This document shows positions 37,693-50,324 of a stretch of DNA of 64,000 nt, one piece after another. Position 1 is the first letter of the stretch. Each line of letters begins with the position of its first letter. A program made the translations under genes and the position numbers. The notes under the pieces were generated by a model that searched no databases, was not told the DNA's origin, and saw only the letters and a list, made by a program, of their open reading frames with translations. The stretch comes from Circinella umbellata (Eukaryota; Mucoromycota; Mucoromycetes; Mucorales; Lichtheimiaceae): contig JAIWNF010000023.1 of assembly GCA_025093555.1 (NCBI GenBank), positions 682,001 to 746,000 on the forward strand. The letters run 5' to 3'.

Positions 37693-40600
37693 TTAAACCA
37701 AAGAACCATTATTACGAAGTAATCTTTCTATAACTACATTAAAAGCCCAAATCCAGGATTGTTTTTCATGTCGATTTTTTGCTAAAAATTGCCAAGTTTC
37801 TCCTTCTTCTTGAAAAAAATGATGTTGATGTTTATAAACTTGAAATCGTTGTCTTTTGGGACTAAATATACGTCTTGTTTGTGGTTTCCATATTGAAAAT
37901 AAACTATCATCCTGGTGATCCGGTGCTGCAATACCATCAGGAAAAATTCTTGTAGGTCGTCGAGGTGAAGGAGAAGAATAGACATAACATCCTGTTATAT
38001 CTACCATATCTTTACGTTCGTGAACATCAGCATGAATAGCATCTCGAATAGGTTGACAAAGAGAGGGTCCACGATCATATATATTATAATAAATTAACCA
38101 TCCATTCGCTGTCAAAACAAATATCTTTTGTGAAAATGTTCCACGTGATCTTGGTTGGAAATACATGACACCTGATTTCTATTTTTGAAGAAGAAATAAT
38201 ATTACACTGTTATTCAATGTTTAAAAAAAATAGAATGATTAGACATACCACAATATCACGACATTGTTCAAAACAACAAATACTCCAAATACGTGTATCT
38301 ACATTAGGTGTTTTATTAAAATCATATCCTTTTTCTTGATGTGTTAATGTATATCGAAATTCTTCAGTAAACATATCATCATAATGATGTTTGGCAATGA
38401 TCTTTTGTTGAGCTTCTTTACGTACACGCCAATAGAATGATAAATTAGTTAAATGTTGTACCCATGCATCACATGCTTCCCTTGAATCAGCCTAAATATT
38501 CAAAAAAAAAATCAATATGTAAACTAATGTATTGTCATAGCAATCAACTTTTCTGTCAATTACCCTTAATCTTATTACAAGACCACTCTGCATAATGATT
38601 TCAAGAACAGCTGTACTCTTTCGTTGTTGTTGTTGCTGTTGTTGTTGTTCCAACTGCTGCTGTTGAACTTGAAGCAATGTTTCTGGTATTGAGCTTGTTC
38701 TTTGAGACATTCTATCCAAAATTTCAGGGTCAGGTGAATTAGTGTTACTAGTAGAATAGTGATTACTAGAATTTTCATCGTCTTCTCCATAAAAGGATCG
38801 TTGAACATATGATATTTCTGTCAAATCAATGACACGTGATGCTTCCGTTATTAACTGCATTCTTCTTTCAAGCTCATGGGATGCCAATTGATCATCTGCT
38901 TCCTCAGTGAATGGTGATAGTGTTGCAGTATACATATCATCCGTCAATGCTTGTTCATAACACTGTTCATTAGGTGGTTTCAAATTTTGAATGCTTGATA
39001 TACAAAAGAGGAATTGATCAAAAGATGCAAAATAATAGCGTCGACGAGATAAACTACCCGGTGGAATATGTTTTCCGGAAAATGTTGTCAAACGATATAA
39101 AAAACCTTCCACAGGTTGTGGCTCCTGGTAGTATAAATTTAATATGGATATTGTCACTATATACATATATATATATATATTAATGTATACGTACCTTCAT
39201 GGATTTTTGATCTGAAAAAACAACGTAATTTGGTGTATGTTCAATTCGGCGAAGTTCTAATCGATGGGTCTAATATACATAGACAAAAGGATTTACTGAA
39301 CAGTATAATAAATATAATCCCAACTAATTCATATTATATATATATATATATATATACCTGTTCAATATGTTGTGGTGATATCACAGTATTAATAGCTCTT
39401 GAATTATCCAACAAACTATTTTTCCAATAGACCCATTCTGTTCGATTGTTACGTGTCCAACACATGGCAAGATCTTCTTCTTTGAAATTCTTTATCATCG
39501 TATCAATGTTACTACTCGTATTAGTACTCTTATCACCTGAGACGATAGCCCCCTCTTTTTTATCCAAAATGCCCAAAACGGCATGTTTGACACTATCTAA
39601 TGTAATATCATAACGTAAATCATGCTTATTATGACTATTTGTATCAAGAATTTTCACCAAGGGTAATCGAACTTGTATATCCATCATGGGTATATTGACT
39701 TCACACCAAGGTGAACACACGGGTTTACATTGATCAGGTAATATCTTATATAAGGCAAGATACCATTCTTGAGATAATGTCACAGATCGTGCTCGAAATG
39801 TCAATGTAATATAAGTATTACCCGATTGTTTATAAGGATATTGAATACAAAAAGTATAATCCAATGGAGAATGAAGATACAAGCGTAAATTTTTGGTATA
39901 TTGACGAAAAGTATTAAAATGATGAGGGTTCAAACCATGAGAGTGTTCACGTAATGTCACTTGATGTTCTAATCGTCGACAAGGCCATATAAGTGGCTAA
40001 AGAAAACAAAATTCATGAGTGAAATGAAAAAAAAAAATATACTATATATATATGTATGAAGAAAACGTTTCCAATTTTTTTTTTTACCGGTGAGGAATAA
40101 AGTGAAAGTGTTTTTGATGTTAATTCAACTTGAAGTTGTCTCCATTCTTCTTTTTGATTTTTGCCTTCTTTAGATGCATTGTATTGTGTAGGTTGATTAT
40201 TCATGCCGTGTAATCCAAATGATTTCTTACATAATAATGTATCTTTTTTTAATACCCTACTATTTTGATCTTGTTCATTGTCATCATCATCATTTCCCAA
40301 ATAACGTTGTTCACTGGCAACAAAAGAAGCTCGTGCTGCAGGTGGTTTGAAAATAACACCTGAACTTTTCCAAGATAATGGTGCTTGTATCTCATTTTGT
40401 GGTGGTGCTAATTGTTCTTCTTGTTCATTCTCGTTCTCTCTTTCTTGTTGAGTGGATGATGAGGGTTTACTACTATTGTCAAAAATTGAATCCTTCTGAA
40501 TAGAGGATTGTTCAATACATCTATTCAATAATCTTTTATCATTGGGTCGAATGGTTCGAATAGATGCGGATGATGAAGCTGGATCACTGTCAATTAATTG

Positions 40601-41166
40601 TGGTAAAGGCTGACCAAGAATCTTGTAATCAATTTCATTATTGTCCGTAGTACCATAATTTGGATTGGTTCTAGCTGTAGCAAAACTATCTGTATTTCTA
40701 GAAAAGGTGGAGGTAAAGGATGAACTTGATTGAGTAGGATGAAACTTATCAGTATTCGATTCTTCTCCGTCTTCCATTTCTTGGCACTTATTTTCTTCTT
40801 TGGCCGCCTGGATACTATTGATATTGCTATAATTATTATTATTATCCTCCGGTTCATTTGGAACATGACTTTCTACTTCATTACTAAAATAACAATGATA
40901 ATAAATAATATTTCATTTATACACTGAATTAGTTTTGTTTCGTATTCCATATAATAGTGGAGTCAATTAAAAGTAAGTGACGACAATAAATAAATAAAAA
41001 GACCTTACGCGTTTGAATGGGAGGGACTAGGGTGAGAATGAGAAAAAGAATCATTTATTGCTAAAAATAAATTAAATGAAGTCTTGTCATGCCAAGGATT
41101 AATAACAATTCGAGTTGAACAAAGCTCTCGATGAGCACAAGGTCGTTTCTTCTTTATTCCATTCAT
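37693..41166 (-). CDS. PH-domain protein, Spo71/Mug56-like
   Basis: Seven exons (41166..41009, 40883..40088, 39996..39358, 39269..39195, 39124..38564, 38491..38249, 38178..37693) encode 985 aa. A short conserved N-terminus (CAHRELCSTRIVINPWHD) is followed by a disordered Ser/Asp/Gln-rich region. The WPCRRLEHQVTLREH and TLTFRARSVTLSQEWYLALYKILP segments come next. A pleckstrin-homology-like region follows (EGFLYRLTTFSGK...RRRYYFASFDQFLFCI, closing at DSREACDAWVQHLTNL), then a second PH-like module near the C-terminus (GVMYFQPRSRGTFSQKIFVLTANGWLIYY, closing at KQSWIWAFNVVIERLL). This order resembles budding-yeast Spo71 and fission-yeast Mug56, which act at the forespore/prospore membrane. The family assignment comes from memory of motif order and is moderately sure. 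The two PH-like modules are well supported. Confidence 0.75.
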
Positions 41167-41490
41167 TGGGGGAAACTTTGAAAAGAAAGTGGAAATACCG
41201 GGGAAATCAACTTTTTTTTTTTTGAGTGGGTTACTGTCCTGCTCCCTCCCGCTGCATAATTATAAGAAACCTCAGATTTTTTTTTAAAAATTGGGACAGC
41301 GACCGCATACACACACACGCGCTTTCCTCTTTATAATCTATAGAGTATCTGTCAATTTTTGAATACTCTTTTCTTATAATTTTTCTTTTTTAATTTTTTG
41401 ACAAGTCGACGAGAGCATAATGATTACCACCAAAATATGTATATATGTATCCAAATTTTACAGATTGTGTGTTTTTGTGTGTATGTGTGC

Positions 41491-41522
<32 letters not shown>

Positions 41523-41727
41523 TAGTATAAGAAAAGAGAGAAAGAGAAAATGAGAGACGGAGAACAGAGAGGTAAATTATTTGGTAAAATAGAAAGATAG
41601 AAAGACATCATGCACATCATATACACAGCAGAGAATAGAGAGAGAGAGAGAGAGAGAATAAAGACACGCGCAGAGAGAAATCGAGAAAACAGAGATCAGG
41701 TGAAATGTTGTGATAGAAATATATATT
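41167..41727. other. Intergenic, promoter side of Spo71-like gene, with microsatellites
   Basis: This spans the 5' flank of the Spo71-like gene and the 3' flank of the SR-like gene. A compound (TG)n(AG)n run lies at about 41468-41522 and GA-rich sequence at 41520-41665. Confidence 0.5.
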
Positions 41728-44170
41728 TTAATAATAACCAGGACTTCTACGACCATCACCACCACTCGTGGTCTTATCAACATCATAATATTGTTGCTGC
41801 TGTTGTTGTTCAGGTCTTCCATTACCTCCATTATCATAATAAAATTGCGGTTGTTGTTGACTTCCACTATCCTTATCATCATAATACTGTTGTTGTGGTT
41901 GGGATGGAGGTGGTCTTGCACTATCTTGATTATTGTAAAACGATTGTTGTGGTGGAGGTTGTCTTCCGCCCTCTTGACCATCATAGTAACGTTGCTGTGG
42001 TGGTACAGAAGATCTCACATTATCTTGATCATTGTAATACGCTTGTTGTGATGGTGGTTGTCTTACATTATCCTGAACTTTATAATATGGCTGCTGTGAG
42101 GGAGCAGGTGCAGATCTTACATTATCCTGAGCTTTGTAATATTGCGGCTGCTGCAAAGATGATGATGACGACGATGGTGGTGGAGGCCTGGCACTGTTTC
42201 CATCATCAAAATAGTAGGGTTGTTGTGATGATCTTCCATCATCCTCATCATCATAATAACGTTGGCTTTGTGATTGTCTTCCTCCACCATCTCCGCCATC
42301 ATAATAATATTGTGATGGTTGTCTTCCTCCACCACCACCATCATAGGGTCTACGAATAGGACTACGTGAACGGCCTCGCAAAATTGGACTACGTGAACGG
42401 CCTCGAATGATTGGACTACGTGAACGGCCTCGAGACATAGGACTACGTGAACGGCCTCGAATTGGACTACGTGAATAAGATGGTGACATACGACCTCTCC
42501 TACCCTCACTATGATACATATTTAATAGTTAGCTAGTGTTCATCAAGATAAAAAGATAATCCATATTAGCAGATAATCCTTCTTGCTAATAACTTACTTG
42601 CAATCTTTTGCAATATGACCAGGTTGACCACATTGGCTAGATATATATATATCAACATTGATAGATATTTTAGTTATTACTATTTAAAAATTAAGAAAAA
42701 TTAAGAGAAAAACTTACTAGCATCGACTGTCATCATATCGAGGACCACGATCATCTCTATTATAAAAGAAAATCATATACCGTGATTTTTTTAATAAAAT
42801 CCATTAAAAAATGTATATATGAATATTCACATGTTCTAAATGGTTCTAATGATTTTTACCTTCCTCTTGGAGCATCACTATAGTAATGAATATAAAAAAA
42901 AAGTGAGTATAAATATGTGTATAGTTTATCTCCATACCATTTCACTCTAATATATTGTTTCTTTTAATTACCATTGACGAGCGCTAAAAAAAAAAGGGAT
43001 AGTCATAATAGTTGTAATTGTCGAGGAAAAAGTAAATAAATTAATTTTCATTAGTTTGAAATGTCATTGTTTCCCCCCTTATTCTTCAATAATAATATCA
43101 TTCTTCTTTTTTCTTACATATGACCTGAACAACGTTTAATAAAACAAATTAGTATTATTAAAAGTTAATGCATGATCGAGAGAATCTGCAGGAATTATCG
43201 TACGTATGTGCGTCATGTCGGCATCACCAATTCCCTTCTATCAATAAATATATTATCTACTTACCAATTTCTCCACAATTATAACAACGCGTATTTAAAC
43301 TTCCTCTTCCACGTACAGTTGCTGGTCCTTTTCGAGCATATTCAACCTATTTATAAAAATAAAAAAAATTAACTGAATCTAAATAAAATCTAGTTGTTAT
43401 CTTGTTATAAATAATAAAGAAACATCACTTACAATAATACGATCCCCTTCCAAACGACTTCCATCAAATTCCTTGATAGCATCAGCAGCATCTATATATT
43501 ACCCAATATCCATGTAATGTCAATTTATTACCTTATTTTAAATAACATGATGATCTAAAAGTAATAATACACACCTCTTGGTTCCTAATCATAAAAAAAA
43601 CATGGTTTATCAATATACTTTTAGTTTAAACCCCATCCCATTTTTTGTCTCCACCCATAACAGTAATAAATCTAATTTATCTTACCTCATATTCAACAAA
43701 TGCAAAGTTTTCCTATTAGAAAAGAAAATGGGTTGATTAAAATAGGTTAAAGTAATACTAACTAGAATTAATATTATTATTTTTCTCCAATAGATCATAA
43801 AAATCCTAATATTTTCTTCTTCCTCTACTTTTTAAGTAAAACAAAAAGCATACCACAATCTCACAATCCTTCATGGGTCCAATTTGTGAAAAAAGTTCCT
43901 TGACATCGCGTTCTCGAACGTGACGATTTAGATTTCCTTTATATATATATAAGAAAGAAACGAAAAAAAAAAAACATCAAAACATTATTATATAACGATC
44001 GTGGGAGGTGTTGTATACGTGTTTATTCATTTTAAAAAAAAAAAGATCCATCTTTTTTTTTTGAGAATGAAAAATTTACCAATATAAAGTCGACGTAAAC
44101 GATCCGTATTACGTGCACCACCGCGTCCACCACCACCTCCTCCTCCTCTATCACGATCGTAGTAAGACAT
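41728..44170 (-). CDS. SR-like RNA-binding protein: RRM, two CCHC knuckles, RS region (12 exons)
   Basis: Twelve exons (44170..44080, 43936..43854, 43712..43686, 43584..43575, 43491..43433, 43346..43265, 43124..43118, 42983..42972, 42877..42860, 42756..42718, 42636..42598, 42508..41728) splice in frame to 415 aa. The RRM has RNP2 LYIGNL at residues 28-33 and RNP1 NFAFVEYE near 60-67. Two CX2CX4HX4C knuckles follow, at 111-124 (CYNCGEIGHIARQC) and 142-155 (CYQCGQPGHIAKDC). An RGRSRSP repeat region covers about 165-215. The last 200 residues are Gln/Pro/Tyr-rich with a recurrent PPQQ-YY-D-NxR unit. The layout is like plant RS2Z splicing factors, so a nuclear role in pre-mRNA splicing is likely. 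Exons of 7, 10, 12 and 18 nt are required to keep the RRM and first knuckle intact. Confidence 0.88.
43118..43124 (-). other. 7-nt microexon in SR-like gene
   Basis: The minus strand reads AG|GTCATAT|GTAAGA. The seven bases supply the Gly-His of the first zinc knuckle and two bases of the next codon. Skipping it would remove the zinc-binding histidine and shift the frame. Confidence 0.75.
43575..43584 (-). other. 10-nt microexon in SR-like gene
   Basis: The minus strand reads TTAG|GAACCAAGAG|GTGTGT. It encodes Glu-Pro-Arg within the RRM, directly after the RNP1 segment, and joins neighbouring exons in frame. Confidence 0.75.
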
Positions 44171-44582
44171 TGGTATTATTTCTTTCAAGATAACGAAAGA
44201 GAAGTAAAAGGAACGAGAAGGAAAAAAAAAAAACGAAGAACTAAAAAAAGATGAAAGCGAAGAGAGAAAGAGAATTCGGAGTTAGTTTTTAGCCACAAGT
44301 TTTTTTCTAATAATAATAAGAACTTTTTGCATTAGAAAAGAGAGATGGTATGTTATATGTTTGTATGCTTGTATTGTCTATCGATAAAATATAATATACT
44401 TGATTAAAACAAATAGATTCAAATAACTAATATTGTTTTCTTTATACTACAAGAACAAAGATTTATATATATATTACTACACTTGTTTTAAATCTTTATC
44501 TTATGCAATATTTTTCAGTTCCGAGAAAAAGTTATTTCCTTCCCCCCCCAAAAAAAAAATTGTCTTTTTTATTATAGAACAA
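44171..44582. promoter_or_regulatory. Divergent promoter region
   Basis: 412 bp separate the start codons of the SR-like gene (-) and the SRR1-domain gene (+). A TATTATAG directly before 44579 could be a 5'-UTR splice acceptor for the latter. No other element could be assigned. Confidence 0.4.
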
Positions 44583-45781
44583 ATGACATCAAAACAACAA
44601 GTTGACAATGACGGCTTTGTCACAGTAGAAAAAAAGTTTAAATACATGTCATTAAGTGGCAGCAATAATAATAATAATAATAATAATAATAAACGAGCCA
44701 AAAATAAAAAGAAAGGACGTTACTATTTTAAAGATTCAGATGATTATACTTTAGAAGATTTAGAATCAATTCTTTCTAAAAAACGGTAATATTATAGAGG
44801 AGGGGGGTTTATTATCGTTATTTCTTAATATTCTAAACTGTTTTAAATTATTATTAGTGAAACATTAGTTGAAAGTCATTTTTATAAAGATCTTTTTGGT
44901 AAAATAATATAAAAGTGGGGGGAAAAACAAAATGTAAATTTCAACTGACAACAAAAAAAAATGTAGATATCTTAAAAGAACAACTATTATCAACGAAACC
45001 AAAAGAAATGATTTGTTATGGGATTGGATCTATTCAACATTCAAAAAATGCTCAATATCAATTTATATTAGCATTATTAATTCGAGATATACTTGAAGTA
45101 AAAGCTATTCTTTTCTTTTTTTTTTATTTATATATAAATGCATCTCTTATTTATAATTATATATTTGATTATATAGGATTATGTTGATAAAGTATCTATC
45201 TATGATCCTGTTATGACTGAATTAGATAAAGAATTATCAAAATCACATAATATACATGTTATTGATATAAACGAGGTAAAAATTATTATTTATTATCATT
45301 AAAAAAGATAAATCAATTAAAATATATAAATCAAATATATTAGGATGGTAAACGAACTGTTTCAAAACCAACATTATTTTATATGCCCCATTGTGGAAGA
45401 GGATTATATAGTAATACATTAAGTGTCAATTGGGATAAACAATCATTACCTAATGTTATTATGATTGCTAATCGATTTGACATGTATGTTGGAAGGTAAA
45501 AAAAAAAAAAGAATATCCATTGTTATATATATTGTTATATATTGTTATGTGTGATATTTATTATTATTTTTATTTACTATAGTCAATTGGAAAGAGATCT
45601 ACGTCGGGAATGTCCTTATTTAATACCAGCAGTTGAATTAGTAGAATATACATCATTTCCTAAAGAATTTGATGATAATAAGGTTTTTAATGATCTTTCC
45701 ATAATAACATTCCCCAAAGATAAAGTAAATGGTACGACAGATGATTTTTGGAATAATGTACCAATAGAACAAGAAGATTAA
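44583..45781 (+). CDS. SRR1-domain protein (Ber1-like)
   Basis: Six exons (44583..44785, 44858..44898, 44967..45097, 45177..45275, 45344..45495, 45583..45781) encode 274 aa. After a Lys/Asn-rich N-terminus with a poly-Asn run the product shows the SRR1 domain: MICYGIGSIQHSKNAQYQFILALLI, VSIYDPVMTELDKE, PTLFYMPHCGRGLYSNTL and LPNVIMIANRFDMYV. SRR1 proteins include Arabidopsis SRR1 (light and clock signalling) and yeast Ber1 (microtubule-related growth). The biochemical activity is not well established. The 68-nt intron 44899-44966 contains a good CTGAC branch site and is needed to avoid an in-frame stop. The stop codon lies only 97 bp from that of the convergent neighbour. Confidence 0.88.
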
Positions 45782-45877
45782 ATAATATTATCTATAATCC
45801 CATTGAATAATCATTTACATATTATTATACGATTTGGAAAAACATGGTCCTTTCCTTCTCTCTCATCCTATTTTTTT

Positions 45878-46614
45878 TTACTGCTCATTCTCTATTGTTT
45901 CATTTTCTTGATTTTCTTCACAAACAAGTGGAGAAGAAGATGGTTCATATGAATCTGTCAACAACGATGAATAAGAAGTATCATTTGTAGGCTGTTGTAC
46001 TGGTACTGTTGTTGTCATTGATGCTATTGCTGTTGTATATAAAGGGTCGAATAGTTCTGGTAATAATCCCCCATCGTAATAGTTAACTAATATAGTTTAA
46101 AGGAACAATAATTAGTTTTAAAATTTTATAGTCGATCATAAATAAGACATATACCTTCTTCTGGAGTATCAATAATATAATTCGAATAAGAAATTAAAGG
46201 AGGAGAGGAACTGAGAGAAAGATTTGTAAGTGGAGAAAGAGCAAGAGGTGAAAATTCGTCATGTTCTTGCACATGAGAACGTGCCATTTCTTCATTTGGA
46301 GTAGTGATTGTAACAGCAGGCAATAGTCCAGGTTGAGATGTTGACCATTCATTCATATGTTCTCCATAAGACAAAATACCTGATGGAGGATCAGTTTCAG
46401 AAACATCTCTTGAATGATTATTATTATTATTATTATGGGGGGTAGTTGCACTTGTACTTGTTGTTTGTGCTGCTTCTATCATTATTGTCATTGTAACTGT
46501 TACTGGTATATCTTCTCCTATCATTAGCGTCATTGTAACTTGTGCTGTTGCTGTCCCAGTTGTTGTATCTGCGTGAGTTGAATCTTCAGGTGAAGTAGTA
46601 GAACGCGATGTCAT
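45878..46614 (-). CDS. Hypothetical Ser/Thr-rich protein (2 exons, 222 aa)
   Basis: Exons 46614..46155 and 46086..45878 join in frame across a 68-nt intron. The N-terminal half is very Thr-rich with hydrophobic patches (QVTMTLMIGEDIPVTVTMTIMI). A poly-Asn run follows, then segments that look conserved: SGILSYGEHMNEW, SPLALSPLTNLSL and, spanning the splice, DTPEEVNYYDGGLLPELFDPLY. The C-terminus is acidic. No family was recognised. Clean splice junctions and a continuous downstream frame support a real gene. It is convergent with the SRR1-domain gene. Confidence 0.6.
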
Positions 46615-49034
46615 TTTTTTTTCTTTTTTTTTGAAATATTAATATTATTAAGAAGCTGATCGTGATTGAAAGAAGGAAAGAAAAAGAAAAAAAAGAGCTT
46701 GGTTTCCATAATAGGTATAAATTTATGCCGTGCTTCCGACTGGCTGATATTATTTTAATATTTAAAGAATCTTTTTAGCTATCTAATAGTGTATATAAGA
46801 CTGTATCAAACCAAAAGATTCGGATAAAGGCAATTGAATGGAATAGACTAATAAAAATAATCCAAAATTTACTCAAGGGAATGAAAGAGACTACGTAACA
46901 CTTCTGACTTATTTAAAAAAAAAAATAGGTGTGGAACCTTATAATATAATGCCAAAAACTTACTTAAAGATATGAGTTGGTTTAATTCTACGTATCCAAA
47001 AAGTGAATAGAAAAGTGAAAATACAAAACGTAAAAAAAAAGCCAAAGTTCTTTTGTTTGAGTGCGGATCAATTTGTTCTTATTTATACTGAATGTTACTA
47101 TAATATCTAATAATATTTAATAGTTATAAAAACTACATATTCAATAACTGTTCATGTTTCTAGTTAATTGATAATAGTTATTAATATTTCTTTATGCTTA
47201 GTGTCCACCAGTAAAATTCCTTTGAATCCTAATTTAGGCCAAATTATGTATAACTTTTCTCACATACCCATAACCCTATTTATTAATACTGCAATTTTTA
47301 CGTAAAAGGATAATAAAAACAAAATAGGATGGGATTAATTGTATTTTATTCATTCACTCCTTTTAAAGTTGTTTTATGGTATCTGGATACATTGTATCAT
47401 AATTGCGTACAAGAACTATGTACCACTTATACAAGGCGTATCATCACCGTTTCATATTCATAAAGTGCTCAGTCAATTGTGAGTCTCCATAGCAATATTT
47501 ACATAACAAATGTCCATATCATTTAATACAATAGCATGAACATTCAGAACAGAGTGGAGCCGGTTATTATTAATACTATAATCGTTTCAAATACGCTTTA
47601 ATTCTGTACTTCTTGACCCACCCATTTCCCAGCATGTTATAAGTCTTGTCGATAAGCTACAACGGATATGAAAATGTAAAGTAGTTCTTTTTCTTTATTA
47701 TCTTGAATTGAACACTTTGGAATGGATGACAGCCTCAATTGTGAAAATGTAGAACTACTCATTATTTTTCTTTTCCTTTCTCTTTTACTTCTTTCTAATA
47801 CGTACTGTGTATATAAAAACGATACATAATATAGATCATGAAAAGAAGACTAGCTAGAGAGTGAGAACTTTTTTTTTACATTTCTTCAATTTTTTTTCTT
47901 TGTTGCCCACGGATGAACTTTTATCAATTTTTTTTTTCTGTTGATGTAAAATAAACTTAAACTTTTTTGATAATAAACTTTTTTTAGTTTACCAATGTAT
48001 CATAATCAGGTCATAAAAACTTAAGGTCCCTTTTAATTCCGGGTACTTGTTAAACCCCCGTTAATGCGAATATTTCGCTGCATAATAAAAATTGATTGGT
48101 CGATCTTTTTTATTTTTGCTCACAACGGTAACTTTATTCAGATCACGAGATTCAAAAAGTATTGGCAACATTTTCAGCCAAAAAATAAATATTTATGCGT
48201 ACTTAAAATCATATCAATTCCTAGCAAAATGAATTAAATAGATAAGAGTTTCTTTAAATACTACATCATTTGAATCATATCTCCGTCATTTTTCGAGTTT
48301 ATCACAAAATTACACTATAGACTGATATTTGCCCTTCCCAACTAAAATATATTTACGGAATACAAAATTATACTGTATTATTAAAGTGGGTTTTACTTTG
48401 ACTCAAAATCTCTCTCTTTTTTTTTTTTAAGACCAAGTAACATTACGGAATCCACCGTGATGGTTTGAGATTTGTCGGGCTCAAAGTAAAAAAAAGTAAA
48501 AGATACTAGATAACAACAAGCTTTTTGAGTGTATTAGATATTCCGATCGAAAATGCGTTTATTTTGCTATGGTCAATTGATTTATTGGTCGATCGTTTTC
48601 TATGCAATAACACATCTTAGAAACCCGCCACATACTCTTCTTGGTCACTTTGATCAAAAAAGAGAAATCTTTGACCCTATCTTGGGAAGAGTCCTTTTAT
48701 TTTACACACAAGTCTTCCGTATATAATAGTGTAATCAAGATGTTTCAAGTAGAAAGAAAATCAAATCAAATCTATTATAAACAAAAACACAAGAAGGCTA
48801 ATTCTTTTTGTTGGTATCACAAAAAAAAAGAGTTTCCCATCCCCGGTTCTTTACAACGATAAATTGTGTTATGGAGAGTAAAACTCAAAAAAAAAAATGA
48901 GAGAATTTTGCTTTCCACACAAAGAAGTTCACCCATTTGGCTATATAAACAGCGCGTAAATTTTTCATGGTTTCGATCTCTTCTTTACTTATTATTTTTT
49001 TTTCTTTATATCCATTCTCTCATATATAAACATA
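46615..49034. other. 2.4-kb intergenic region
   Basis: No coding signal is found. It is bounded by two divergent genes. It is AT-rich, with poly-T runs near 47870-47940 and a few TACGTA motifs. Confidence 0.55.
48941..48949 (+). promoter_or_regulatory. TATA box of the YcnI-domain gene
   Basis: CTATATAAA lies 86-94 bp upstream of the ATG at 49035, at a plausible distance for a short 5' UTR. Assigned by consensus and position only. Confidence 0.5.
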
Positions 49035-49992
49035 ATGGTTGCTACTACTCTACGTATTGGTTCTTTTTTCGCTTTGTTGGGCTTTTTGGCCTCCACTACT
49101 GAAGCTCATGTGGCGTTCACTACTGATGAAACTTTGGTAATACAAATAGCAATAATAACCAAGTGGGAGGGAATGCGAAGGAAGTACTTTATTGAAATTT
49201 ATTCTAATACACATATTATTATATTCTTTATCTTTCTTAATTGTAGCCTGGTGTACAACTTAATACATCTTTGTCTGTCGGTCACGGCTGTGATGGCTCT
49301 CCTACTGTTGAATTGTCCATTTCTGTACCTGAAGATATCACCTCTATTGAACCTCAAGAAATCAACGGTTGGGTGAGTTTTATATTTATTTATTTCGTGA
49401 TATATCAATTTTAAAAACATACAACTAATCATATATGATAAACGGATGTAACTTATTATATTTATAGAACTTGACTCTCACTCACCGTAATGGATCTTCT
49501 GGTCCTGTGAGCAATTTCACTTGGGTTGGTGGTCCTTTAGATGCACATGCATATCAAGCTTTCCCTGTTCTTATTCAGGTTCCCAATGTTGATGTCAGCC
49601 AAAACAACGTTACTTTGTATTTCCCAGCCATTCAACGCTGGTATGTATTTTTTATATTTATTTATTTTTGAATAACTAAAACTCTCTATTAGCAAAAGTT
49701 GCTATCATACATAGTATATTGTTTCTGAATTCAAAATTATCATTTAAATAGTGAGAATGGAACCAATGCATGGGTATTTGAAGGTGCTGATGAACAAGCT
49801 GAAGCCGCTAATCAAAAACCCGCTCCTGCACTTGTCATTACCAGCACTCCTTCTAACTCTTCATCAGAAGAAGGTCATGGTGATCATAATAATGCTTCTG
49901 GTGATGATCAAAGTGGTGCTCAGCAACTTTTTGGACTTACTGCTGCAGTTGCTGCTAGTGCTTTTGGTGTTGCCTACCAATTCCTTTTGTAA
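49035..49992 (+). CDS. Secreted/anchored YcnI-like (DUF1775) domain protein
   Basis: Four exons (49035..49136, 49247..49372, 49468..49640, 49752..49992) encode 213 aa. A signal peptide (VATTLRIGSFFALLGFLASTTEA) precedes HVAFT. The mature domain follows the YcnI pattern: start AHV, then PGVQLNTSLSVGHGCDGSPTVELSISVPE, IEPQEINGW, and a terminal C in the AIQRC-ENGT segment that pairs with the HGC cysteine. In bacterial YcnI the mature N-terminal His takes part in copper binding, and a His occupies that place here. The tail is Asn/Ser/Asp-rich and ends in a hydrophobic AAVAASAFGVAYQFLL segment, suggesting GPI anchoring or a membrane anchor. N-glycosylation sequons (NLT, NGS, NFT, NVT, NGT) are present. 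The role in copper handling is inferred. Confidence 0.85.
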
Positions 49993-50324
49993 AGAAATAT
50001 TGAATATTTCTCTTACTGCGCTTTTTCATTTTCGTTTATAATCTCTGATTATTCAATTATATATATATATATCAATATGGTGTATTGAACAAATAGCACA
50101 TTATACATATTCAGCATAGTACTATTTTTTATATAGCTAGCTACTTTTTTAATTATTCTTTATTTTTTTATTTTATTTTTTGCGTTCTTTTAAACCCTGT
50201 ATATTTATCATCTCTTGTTTTTTTAAAAATTAAAATCGTATTTTTTTTATTATGTAATAAAAATGGCATAAAACAAAAAAAAGAGTAGTTATATTTTATT
50301 GTGTTTGTATAATTTATAAAGGTA

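Noticed and set aside
41577..42509. Large ORFs in other frames and on the opposite strand of the SR-like gene's last exon
   Set aside because: They are shadows of a Gln/Pro/Tyr-rich repeat-coding exon. The minus-strand frame alone joins through splice sites to the RRM and zinc knuckles.
44899..44966. A 17-nt intron (44899-44915) in the SRR1-domain gene
   Set aside because: Too short for spliceosomal splicing. A 68-nt intron with a CTGAC branch site and in-frame continuation explains the same region.
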